A DNA stretch of 36,274 nt from Spirochaetales bacterium (lineage in GTDB: Bacteria > Spirochaetota > Spirochaetia > Treponematales > Treponemataceae): NCBI GenBank assembly GCA_028725265.1, contig JAQYSN010000018.1, positions 1 through 36,274 of the forward strand, read 5' to 3'. The notes beneath the pieces are model-generated. The model saw only the letters and a list, made by a program, of their open reading frames with translations. It searched no databases and was not told the DNA's origin. This document shows positions 8,353-15,230 of the stretch, one piece after another. A program made the position numbers and the translations under genes. The first letter of the stretch is position 1. Every line of letters starts with the position of its first letter.

Positions 8353-9270
8353 ATGAATATTCGAGTATTAGAAATGCCCCTTGATTTCGGGGGCAATCGC
8401 CATGGCTCCGATATGGGGCCTTCTGCAATCCGTCTTGCAGGACTAAAAGAAGAACTGCTTGAACTTGACCACAACACCGTTGAGTTTTTACAACCGATTT
8501 CCATTTCACGACAGGAAGCCGAAAATCCAGGAAATCCAAAAGCCCGCTACCTTCCACAAATAAAAGATGCCTGCGAAAAACTTGCATCTTCCGTAGAACA
8601 TGTTGTTCGTGACGGCAACTTTCCTATAGTGCTTGGAGGAGATCACTCTATTGCGTTAGGCACACTTGCCGGTCTTACAGCTGCTTACAAAGATAAAGAT
8701 AAAAAACCAAAAGTCGGCGTTTTATATGTTGATGCCCACGGAGATTTCAACACCTGCGACACTTCGCCTTCTGGTAATATACACGGAATGTGCATGGCCG
8801 CAAGTTGCGGTTACGGAATAAGCGAACTGACAAACCTTTACTACGATGGTGTAAAAATTGATCCAAAAAATGTTTGTTACGTTGGTCTACGTGACATAGA
8901 TTCTAAAGAAAAAATTCTGATGAAAGAAGCCGGTGTTACAGGCTTTACTATGAGCGACATCGATAGGGAAGGTTTTAGCAAGATTCTGAACAAAGTCGTT
9001 CTTTTTTTCAAAACACACGCAGATATAGTGCATGTAAGTTTCGACATGGATGTAATAGACCCAATGTTCGCACCTGGCGTGGGGATTCCACTGCCTGGCG
9101 GGCTCAACTACAGAGAAGCACTTCTGCTGATGGAAGAAATGGCCAAGACAAAACTTGTTAAATCGGTGGAAATCGTCGAAGTAAATCCTGTTTTGGATGT
9201 GAGAAACCAAACGGCAAAGATGGCGGTCGAATTGTTAGCTCGCCTTTTGGGTAAAAAAATCTGGCTGTAA
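8353..9270 (+). CDS. rocF: Arginase-family ureohydrolase, probably arginase
   Basis: Hydrolyses arginine to ornithine and urea with a binuclear manganese centre. The metal-ligand motifs are present in order: GGDHS (95-99), DAHGDFNT (127-134), SFDMDVIDP (229-237). The stretch SGNIHGM (140-146) favours arginase over agmatinase or formimidoylglutamase, though substrate choice in this family is not safe from motifs alone. The 305-residue length is typical. It sits 9 nt downstream of the EAL gene with no recognisable ribosome-binding site, suggesting translation by coupling. Its 3' end meets the convergent PHP gene with 9 nt between stops, leaving no room for a usual terminator. Confidence 0.88.
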   Translation: MNIRVLEMPLDFGGNRHGSDMGPSAIRLAGLKEELLELDHNTVEFLQPISISRQEAENPGNPKARYLPQIKDACEKLASSVEHVVRDGNFPIVLGGDHSIALGTLAGLTAAYKDKDKKPKVGVLYVDAHGDFNTCDTSPSGNIHGMCMAASCGYGISELTNLYYDGVKIDPKNVCYVGLRDIDSKEKILMKEAGVTGFTMSDIDREGFSKILNKVVLFFKTHADIVHVSFDMDVIDPMFAPGVGIPLPGGLNYREALLLMEEMAKTKLVKSVEIVEVNPVLDVRNQTAKMAVELLARLLGKKIWL

Positions 9271-9279
9271 GTATGCAAA

Positions 9280-10146
9280 TTACCCCCGCGCCAGGTGCGG
9301 CAAAAGCTGCTCGTAATAAAACCGATCGTCTATCTTAATATCCTTTGTCGTATGACCTAGATGACGGTCCTTCCTGACACGCTCGCCATGAAAATCACTT
9401 CCGGCCGTTACAAAAAAACCGTTCTTGAAAGCCAACTCTTCAAGGCGCTTTGCCTCTCCTAATTTTGTCCCAGGATGCCAGGCTTCAAGGCCTTCAATTC
9501 CGCGCTCATGCAGTTCAGGCAAAAGCTCCTGAAGCTTACCCCAAGAAAGATAAAGTGACAAAGGATGGGCTAGAACGGGAACTCCGCCCGAATCACAAAT
9601 TGCAACGATTGCTTCATCAAGATTGCACTTTTCCTTTTTTTCATAAAGAGGTCGTCCATGCGCAAGATAAAGATCAAAAGCTTTTTGCCTTGTTTTTACG
9701 ATTTTATTTTCGAATAGATAATCAGCGATATGTGGTCGTCCGATATTTTGCGTTCCGTATTTTTCCTGTAGTTCTTCAAGCGTAACTTTAAGCCCCAAAT
9801 TCTGCATCTTTTCCAACTGATTTACTTTTTCAACAATGCATCGGTTTCGATTTTCTCTGGAAAGTTTTTGATTGGAAATCAATTCCGAAAGCGATTTTGA
9901 AATATCTTTCAGCCCCAATCCTAAAAGATGAAATTCACCAGTCGGCCATTCAACACTAAGCTCGATGCCCCGTACAAATTCAATATTCTTTTTTCGAGCC
10001 TCTTTTTCTCCTTCTTCCAAACCAGAAACTGTGTCGTGGTCAGTAATTGCCATGACCTTAATTCCTTTTTCGAAAGCCAAGTCCACAAGCTCGGTCGGAG
10101 TGTAGCATCCATCTGATGCAGTACTATGCGTATGCAAATCGATCAT
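9280..10146 (-). CDS. PHP-domain phosphoesterase, RNase AM (YciV/TrpH) type
   Basis: PHP proteins of this size hydrolyse phosphodiesters or phosphomonoesters with a trinuclear metal site; the E. coli relative Rnm trims 5' ends of RNAs. The 288 residues carry the metal ligands in the expected order: DLHTHSTASDG (3-13), ITDHDT (34-39), GIELS (about 60-64), GRPHIAD, LAHPLS and GSDFHG near the C-terminus. The assignment to the RNase AM branch rests on length and overall pattern. The ATG at 10146 lies 7 nt after TACATT, which is preceded by TGC (extended -10); no ribosome-binding site is seen. It is divergent from the cyclic-nucleotide-binding gene. Confidence 0.87.
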   Translation of the reverse strand: MIDLHTHSTASDGCYTPTELVDLAFEKGIKVMAITDHDTVSGLEEGEKEARKKNIEFVRGIELSVEWPTGEFHLLGLGLKDISKSLSELISNQKLSRENRNRCIVEKVNQLEKMQNLGLKVTLEELQEKYGTQNIGRPHIADYLFENKIVKTRQKAFDLYLAHGRPLYEKKEKCNLDEAIVAICDSGGVPVLAHPLSLYLSWGKLQELLPELHERGIEGLEAWHPGTKLGEAKRLEELAFKNGFFVTAGSDFHGERVRKDRHLGHTTKDIKIDDRFYYEQLLPHLARG

Positions 10147-10153
10147 TTTAAAT

Positions 10154-10162
10154 AATGTAGCA
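10154..10162 (-). promoter_or_regulatory. PHP gene extended -10, leaderless type
   Basis: On the minus strand TGC-TACATT ends 7 nt before the ATG at 10146. I see no good -35 at normal spacing, so the TG extension would have to compensate. Confidence 0.4.
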
Positions 10163-10177
10163 TAAATTTTATTGATG

Positions 10178-10186
10178 TGGTATACT
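10178..10186 (+). promoter_or_regulatory. Extended -10 for the cyclic-nucleotide-binding gene
   Basis: TGG-TATACT at 10178-10186 gives a leader of about 30 nt containing GGAG at 10211-10214, 8 nt before the ATG at 10223. This is one of the minority of genes here with a conventional leader. Confidence 0.4.
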
Positions 10187-10222
10187 ATATATAGAATAGT
10201 CTATATTTATGGAGAAAGTATA

Positions 10223-11473
10223 ATGCCAAAAGCAATTCAATATAGAACAGGTTCTATTATCTACTTTGAAGGTGATAATGATGATCGAATCTTCATCCTT
10301 CAAAAAGGTACGGTAGTTCTAAAATCAACTGATATCGAAACAGGCGCTCCAATCAACGAAACGATTGCCATCGGAGAATTTTTCGGTGTTAAATCTGCGT
10401 TCGGGCACTTTCCTCGAGAAGAAACTGTTTCTGTTATGTCTGATGCTCAATGCGTTGCTTTGACTGTTCCTGAATTTGAACATCTTTTTGGCGGAAATAA
10501 AGCCGTCATCTTAAAAATGCTCAAAGTTTTCTCCAACCAACTCAGAAACATCCATAAAAAAATCGACTCAATTCTTGATAACAAAGTTGAAATTGACCAA
10601 ACTACAGGAATGCAATTAGTTGCACAAAGTTTTTTTCAGGAAAAAGAATACAAAACATGTTGCGATGTTTGTGCAAAATTCTTCGCGCGATTTCCTCAGG
10701 CTCCAAACGTCAACTCAATGAAGCAGCTTTATCTAAATTCAAAAAAACTTGCTGATCTTTCCGCTTCAAAAAACGTCGAAGATTCAAGTTATTCAACATC
10801 CGCTGCGACCGTAACTTCTAGTGCTTTGAAACAGTTTTCATTACCGGCATTCAGCCGATTTGCTAAAAAATTTGAGCCAGGCTCTGTAATCATTTCAGAA
10901 TTTGAACCTGGAGACTGCTTCTACCTCATCCAGTCAGGTAAAGTCCAGTTGATTAAATGTATCAACGGAACAAAAAAGAACCTTGATATCCTGATGCCTG
11001 GCGAATTCTTCGGAGAAATGGCAATCCTTGAAAATACTCCACGTTCGGCAACTTGTATTGCAACCGATAAAGTTGAAGTACTCGAATTTAACAAACAGAA
11101 TTTTGAATTGCTGATTATGGGAAATCCACAGTTGGCTATCATCCTTATCAAACTTTTCTGTAAACGAATTTACGATCAGAACCGTCGACTCAAGACTTTG
11201 GTAATAAAAGACCTTCAGGCTCGAATCGGCGATGTATTCTTAATGATTGATGAAATGAATCCGCAGTTGGATTCTTCCAGTGACTCACGAAAACTTCCTC
11301 TTACAATTCAGGATGTTTCGCATTGGGCTGGACTTCCAATTGAAGTTGCAACTGAAGAAATCAATAAATTCGTTGAAAAACGAAAGATTGAAGTATTTGA
11401 CAACTACATTATCGTAAAAAATATTGTTGATATGCGACGTTTCGTTGACCAGCACATCACCAAGAAATTTTAA
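10223..11473 (+). CDS. Crp-like regulator with two cyclic-nucleotide-binding domains
   Basis: A probable transcription factor sensing a cyclic nucleotide or acting as a constitutive scaffold. Of 416 residues, 1-110 form a first cNMP-binding fold (GEFFGVKSAFG then PREET). About 130-200 is a helical linker that could be TPR-like. About 210-335 is a second, more canonical fold with phosphate-binding cassette PGEFFGEMAILENTPRSAT including the key Arg. About 340-416 looks like a Crp-type winged helix (LTIQDVSHWAGLPIEVATEEINKF). Two binding domains in one chain with one DNA-binding domain is unlike standard dimeric Crp. The start is the ATG at 10223 with GGAG upstream; upstream in-frame codons lack homology. 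The ligand is unknown. Confidence 0.88.
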   Translation: MPKAIQYRTGSIIYFEGDNDDRIFILQKGTVVLKSTDIETGAPINETIAIGEFFGVKSAFGHFPREETVSVMSDAQCVALTVPEFEHLFGGNKAVILKMLKVFSNQLRNIHKKIDSILDNKVEIDQTTGMQLVAQSFFQEKEYKTCCDVCAKFFARFPQAPNVNSMKQLYLNSKKLADLSASKNVEDSSYSTSAATVTSSALKQFSLPAFSRFAKKFEPGSVIISEFEPGDCFYLIQSGKVQLIKCINGTKKNLDILMPGEFFGEMAILENTPRSATCIATDKVEVLEFNKQNFELLIMGNPQLAIILIKLFCKRIYDQNRRLKTLVIKDLQARIGDVFLMIDEMNPQLDSSSDSRKLPLTIQDVSHWAGLPIEVATEEINKFVEKRKIEVFDNYIIVKNIVDMRRFVDQHITKKF

Positions 11474-11508
11474 TTGAAATCTGATTCAAAGTTTATTTTG
11501 CTATGGGG

Positions 11509-11627
11509 GGGGCTGTCCAATAAGTCCTGTCATGCTGAATTTATTTCAGCATCCACACTATATATAGTGCTTAAGATTCTGAATCAGGTTCAGAATGACA
11601 GAGGCTTAATTCTTTTGGGACAGCCCC
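11509..11627. repeat. Nested inverted-repeat (MITE-like) element doubling as terminator
   Basis: Outer arms GGGGCTGTCC (11509-11518) and GGACAGCCCC (11618-11627) are perfect inverse copies, with a T-run after the right arm. Inside, TGTCATGCTGAA (11528-11539) and TTCAGAATGACA (11589-11600) pair with one mismatch. Within these are two smaller hairpins, GCTGAA/TTCAGC and ATTCTGAA/TTCAGAAT, and a central 14-nt palindrome CACTATATATAGTG (11556-11569). No protein is encoded. The TGTCATxCTGAA ends resemble small dispersed intergenic repeats I recall from many bacterial genomes. It fills most of the gap between the convergent regulator and pyrKD genes and could terminate either. Confidence 0.8.
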
Positions 11628-11678
11628 TTTTTTTTGCGAAAACTCAGCCGTTATTTTTCGCATTTTTTTTCACTGGCT

Positions 11679-13535
11679 TTACAGCATTTTCCCACAAAAA
11701 TCGCTGATTTTTGAATAGCCTTTTTTTGCCATCCATTTTTTTAAACCTTCGATTATCTCAATCATGCAATTTGGGTTTGAAAAAGTCGCCGTTCCCACCT
11801 GAATCGCGCCGGCGCCGGCCAAAATGAACTCCACGGCATCTTGCCAACATGAAATTCCACCTAGGCCGATAACAGGAATCTGCTTTTCCACAGGCAAGGT
11901 TTTTATCATGGAACAAACATCGTAAACGATTCTCAATGCAAGAGGTTTTACTGCAGGACCTGCAAGACCAGCTGTTTTATTGTCAAAAACGAATTTTTCC
12001 CTATCAATATCGATTGCCATCGCCTGGAAAGTATTGCAAATGCTGATTGCATCGGCGCCGGCGTCTATCACGGCTTTTGCAACATCTTTTATTGAAGGCG
12101 CATTTGGGGAAAGTTTCACTATAAGAGGTTTTTTGGTAGCTTCTCGAACTTTTGAAGTAACTTCGGAAGCCATGCACGGTTCAAGACCAAACCCCATGCC
12201 TCCAGCCTTTACGTTAGGGCAAGAAATGTTTAGTTCTATCATGTCGACATCACTTGAATCCAAAAGCCTTGCGCCTTCAACATACTTATCAATTGAATGA
12301 CCGCTCAAATTTGCTATTGAAACACAGTTTGATTTTTTCATCTCAGGAAGTTTTTCATCGATAAAATGTCGAATTCCAGGATTTTCAAGCCCGATGGAAT
12401 TTACAAGCCCCGAAGGAGTTTCCCAAAGACGCATCCCTGTGTTTCCAGAACGAGGATCCAATGTAAGACCTTTTGAACAGATTCCACCAAGTTTGTTTAC
12501 ATCGAATATGGTTTCGTATTCCTGGCCAAAACCGAAAGTTCCACTTGCAGCAATGACAGGATTTTGAAATTCAACGCCTGCTATCTTTACCCTAAGATCA
12601 GGCTCGCTAGCATTTCCACTGTTTTGAACGCCGACAGATTTTTTTTCGCAAACCACGTTTTGAGCGCCCGTCGCAGTGGCGGTTTTTTCAGCGGCAAGTT
12701 GAGGCTTTGCAAATAGCTTTGCGAATATTAGTTTTTCGCCTTCAAAAACAGGACCATCCTTGCAGCATCTTTTGTTTCCATCAGTGGTTTCTATAGTGCA
12801 TCCAAGACAAGCTCCGACTCCACAAGCCATCCGATTTTCCATACTCAAAAAGCATTTTATTCCGCTTTCAGAACAGATTTTTTGAACATACGCAAGCATC
12901 GGTGTCGGGCCGCATGCAAAAACCGCCTTATAGCCTGCTTTCTTAAGTTTTTCTGAATCGAGTGCATTCGGAAGCATTCCCTTTATTCCGACAGAGCCGT
13001 CATCTGTCGTAACAACAAGATTTCGTGCATGGACGTTTTCAAGACCGTAAGAGCCACTTTTAAAGCAGGCGTAAAAATCATAGCTTTGGTCAGGCAAGGT
13101 TTCAGAAAAGCCTGCGACGGGCGCCACACCGATTCCACCACCAACAACACAAACCGGCGCGTTCATATTGGTTTTCAAAGTTTCGCCATCAACATACTGG
13201 CTAAACGAATTTCCCAGAGGCCCCAATACCTGAACGCAATCACCTGGTTCAAGAGAACAAAGTTCTTTTGTTCCGTCGCCTTTGAGCAATATTAAAAATG
13301 AAACAGTGATTTTATCGTCATTAGATTTTTCGCAATGATAAACGCTGATTGGTCGCGCAAGAAGATGTTGTGATTTTACAGAGCGCAACATGAAAAACTG
13401 TCCCGAAATTGGTTTTTGATTTTCAGGAAGTTCAATTTTCAAGCAATAAACTGATTTTTCTGGCTTTGCCTCATCAACAGGTGCACAATAGGCAACCTTT
13501 CCCAAAGCAAAAACAGGGTAACTTTTTTCACACAT
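11679..13535 (-). CDS. pyrKD: Fused dihydroorotate dehydrogenase: PyrK electron-transfer and PyrD catalytic domains
   Basis: Oxidises dihydroorotate to orotate and passes electrons through FAD and an iron-sulfur cluster to NAD+. Residues 1-265 are PyrK-like: a ferredoxin-reductase fold with GGGIGVAPV for nucleotide binding and a [2Fe-2S] motif CGVGACLGC...CC near 233-255. Residues about 310-618 are a class 1B PyrD, with catalytic Cys439 in NISCPNVK, a KLSPNA segment and SICNTFQAMAID. PyrK and PyrD are usually separate subunits, so this is one polypeptide for a normally heterotetrameric enzyme. A linker of about 45 residues, rich in Ala/Thr/Val, joins them. The ATG at 13535 has a strong AAGGAG 7 nt upstream. 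Confidence 0.95.
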   Translation of the reverse strand: MCEKSYPVFALGKVAYCAPVDEAKPEKSVYCLKIELPENQKPISGQFFMLRSVKSQHLLARPISVYHCEKSNDDKITVSFLILLKGDGTKELCSLEPGDCVQVLGPLGNSFSQYVDGETLKTNMNAPVCVVGGGIGVAPVAGFSETLPDQSYDFYACFKSGSYGLENVHARNLVVTTDDGSVGIKGMLPNALDSEKLKKAGYKAVFACGPTPMLAYVQKICSESGIKCFLSMENRMACGVGACLGCTIETTDGNKRCCKDGPVFEGEKLIFAKLFAKPQLAAEKTATATGAQNVVCEKKSVGVQNSGNASEPDLRVKIAGVEFQNPVIAASGTFGFGQEYETIFDVNKLGGICSKGLTLDPRSGNTGMRLWETPSGLVNSIGLENPGIRHFIDEKLPEMKKSNCVSIANLSGHSIDKYVEGARLLDSSDVDMIELNISCPNVKAGGMGFGLEPCMASEVTSKVREATKKPLIVKLSPNAPSIKDVAKAVIDAGADAISICNTFQAMAIDIDREKFVFDNKTAGLAGPAVKPLALRIVYDVCSMIKTLPVEKQIPVIGLGGISCWQDAVEFILAGAGAIQVGTATFSNPNCMIEIIEGLKKWMAKKGYSKISDFCGKML

Positions 13536-13591
13536 AAGCTCTCTCCTTGCAATATAACGTCGCTTTAATATAGCGTTTTATCACAGATTTT

Positions 13592-13607
13592 ACTAGAGAG
13601 AGCTAGT
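13592..13607. promoter_or_regulatory. Short inverted repeat upstream of pyrKD
   Basis: ACTAG, six bases, CTAGT forms a symmetric site in the gap between the TSCPD gene and pyrKD. It could be an operator or a weak attenuator stem. No T-run follows, so a terminator is unlikely. Confidence 0.3.
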
Positions 13608-13614
13608 TAAAGAC

Positions 13615-13857
13615 CTATACGCTCAAAACGGCTTTTGCAAGCTGATCGGCACATGAGGTTTTTCTAGCTCCGCATGTGTTTCCTGCAAGAATCTTTGCGA
13701 TTTCTTCAGCTTTCATGCCATCAACGAGTTTTCCGATAGCCTTTAGATTCCCATTGCAACCGCCGGTAAAAGAAACATTCGTTACGACATCATTTTCATC
13801 TTTATCAAATGTTATTTTTGAAGAACAAGTCCCTGTAGTTTTGTACGTATAAGTCAT
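13615..13857 (-). CDS. Small TSCPD-domain protein (TIGR03905 type)
   Basis: An 80-residue protein matching the stand-alone TSCPD family, which resembles the C-terminal domain of some vitamin-B12-dependent ribonucleotide reductases. It shows the family pattern: TGTCSSKITF near the N-terminus, FTGGCNGNL in the middle, and NTCGARKTSCADQLA near the end, with spaced cysteines that may bind metal. Its biochemical role is unknown. The start ATG lies 7 nt after the stop of the glutathione peroxidase remnant. It may once have been the second gene of that transcript; only a weak AGGTAG precedes it. No new promoter is obvious. Confidence 0.85.
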   Translation of the reverse strand: MTYTYKTTGTCSSKITFDKDENDVVTNVSFTGGCNGNLKAIGKLVDGMKAEEIAKILAGNTCGARKTSCADQLAKAVLSV

Positions 13858-13864
13858 ATTCTAC

Positions 13865-14008
13865 CTATTTTTCCACGACTTTTTTAACCGCATCTTCGAA
13901 TTTTTCAGGAGCATCTGCTGGTCCAAATCGTCCTTTACAGAACGTATGGAGTTTTTCATCATTTCCTGGAGCCTGATTCATAAACTGGTTACAAGGAAAC
14001 TCAAGGAT
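13865..14008 (-). pseudogene. Glutathione peroxidase remnant
   Basis: The minus-strand frame reads ILEFPCNQFMNQAPGN then EKLHTFCK, the well-known block after the active site of glutathione peroxidases. It then jumps directly to RFGPADAPEKFEDAVKKV, which matches the very C-terminus of the family. Roughly 75-80 residues between them are missing without a frame break, and the N-terminal part carrying the catalytic Cys/Sec is gone. Upstream of 14008 the frame runs into antisense of a MarR gene and has no homology. The fragment cannot be a working peroxidase. The gpx identification is by motif memory. Confidence 0.8.
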
Positions 14009-14199
14009 TGATAAAACAAGAACGAAGCAAGCAGGATGAACGAACTGTTTACATCTATTTGACAGACGAAGGTCGCCAGATGAAATCAAAATGCATGTAT
14101 ATTCCACAGCAGATGTCCTGCACCAACATTCTTGAGATGAATGAAGCGGGCCAACTTAACGGAATACTTCACAATATGATGGCCCACATACAAGAATAA
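14008..14199 (+). pseudogene. MarR-family regulator remnant (C-terminal half)
   Basis: The plus-strand frame starting near 14008 reads IKQERSKQDERTVYIYLTDEG, the wing and following strand of MarR regulators. It continues through an alpha-helical dimerisation tail to a stop at 14197-14199. The recognition helix and everything before it are missing. The first residue of homology falls exactly where the glutathione peroxidase homology of the opposite strand ends. A TTG at 14008 could start translation, but a product without the DNA-recognition helix would not be a repressor. Confidence 0.78.
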
Positions 14200-14200
14200 C

Positions 14201-15139
14201 TTATTTATATTTCTTTTCGACCTTAGCTTTTGCTTTGGTCAAATCTTTTTTAGAAAACTTTGCGGCTTTTGCAGCGGCTCTTACGATATCAGCCATCGTT
14301 AGAGTTCCGCTTTCGCGTTTTTCAGCCAATGATTCGTCCTTTTTCCAGGCACACAAAATTCCGCGACTTGAATTCACGACACCGCCTGCTTCCATAAGTA
14401 GAGTTCCTGCAATTTCTGCAGCTCCTCCTTGGGCACCATATCCAGGAATCAAAAACAAGATGTTAGGATATTTTTTTCTAAGATAAAGCGCATCTTCCGT
14501 CTGGGTTGCTCCGACGACTGCTCCGATTGGACCGCATGTCTGTTCAGGGTACTCAGCTTTGTATTCCTGCTCGATTCTTTCAAGTTCATTTCCGACTCTT
14601 TCCAAAAGAAGAGAACCGTCTTCAAGTTTCTGATGTTCGATATCAACCATTCCCGGATTTGAAGTGCAAAGCAAAACGAAAGCTCCCTTTCCGCCCTTCT
14701 CTTTCGTAGCCCATTCAGTAAATGGCTTGAGTGTGTCAAAGCCCATGTATGGATTTACGGTAATGATATCTGTTTCGAAATCACCTGAAAAATGAGCTCG
14801 TGCATAAGCCTTGGCCGTATCTGCAATATCACCACGTTTGATATCAGAAATCACTGGAATATCAGCTTCTTTCAAAGCCTTGAGCGTTTCTACATAAGTC
14901 TTGAGTCCTTCAATTCCCATCGCCTCGTAATACGCAATCTGAACTTTGGCACAACACATAAAAGGCTTGCATTTCTTTATCAGAGCCTTGTTGTAAGCCA
15001 AAACTGCTTTCATAGGAGTCTTGTACTTGCTCAAAATATTTTCTGGAATATAACTTGGATCTGTATCCAATCCTACACACAATGGACCGTTTGTTTTTGC
15101 AGCTTCCTGTAAGCGCTGCATCTGATGGATGTTGTTCAT
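14201..15139 (-). CDS. pyrF: Orotidine 5'-phosphate decarboxylase, type 2
   Basis: Decarboxylates OMP to UMP, the last step of de novo UMP synthesis. At 312 residues it belongs to the longer type 2 branch. LCVGLDTDPS is at 20-29 and the catalytic tetrad region DIKRGDIADTAKAYA is at 99-113 (D99, K101, D104). A Lys-rich tail ends the protein. The ATG at 15139 lies 6 nt after TAGAAT, with TTTAAA 17 nt further upstream and no ribosome-binding site. It is convergent with the MarR remnant with 1 nt between the stops. Confidence 0.95.
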   Translation of the reverse strand: MNNIHQMQRLQEAAKTNGPLCVGLDTDPSYIPENILSKYKTPMKAVLAYNKALIKKCKPFMCCAKVQIAYYEAMGIEGLKTYVETLKALKEADIPVISDIKRGDIADTAKAYARAHFSGDFETDIITVNPYMGFDTLKPFTEWATKEKGGKGAFVLLCTSNPGMVDIEHQKLEDGSLLLERVGNELERIEQEYKAEYPEQTCGPIGAVVGATQTEDALYLRKKYPNILFLIPGYGAQGGAAEIAGTLLMEAGGVVNSSRGILCAWKKDESLAEKRESGTLTMADIVRAAAKAAKFSKKDLTKAKAKVEKKYK

Positions 15140-15145
15140 AAATTC

Positions 15146-15174
15146 ATTCTACAAAATATTTTACAATATTTAAA
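15146..15174 (-). promoter_or_regulatory. pyrF promoter, leaderless type
   Basis: On the minus strand: TTTAAA (15174-15169), 17-nt spacer, TAGAAT (15151-15146), then 6 nt to the ATG at 15139. Confidence 0.5.
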
Positions 15175-15230
15175 TGGGTAAATCCATTTTTATAACTTAT
15201 ACTGAAAGTACAAAAGTCAAAGGAAGTTAT

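Noticed and set aside
13561-13575. CGCT-TTAATAT-AGCG as a terminator or riboswitch stem before pyrKD
   Set aside because: The stem is only four base pairs with no T-run, and it overlaps the likely promoter region of pyrKD.
14009-14107. N-terminal 33 residues of the frame containing the peroxidase remnant
   Set aside because: They are antisense of the MarR remnant and match no peroxidase sequence, so the pseudogene was limited to 13865-14008.
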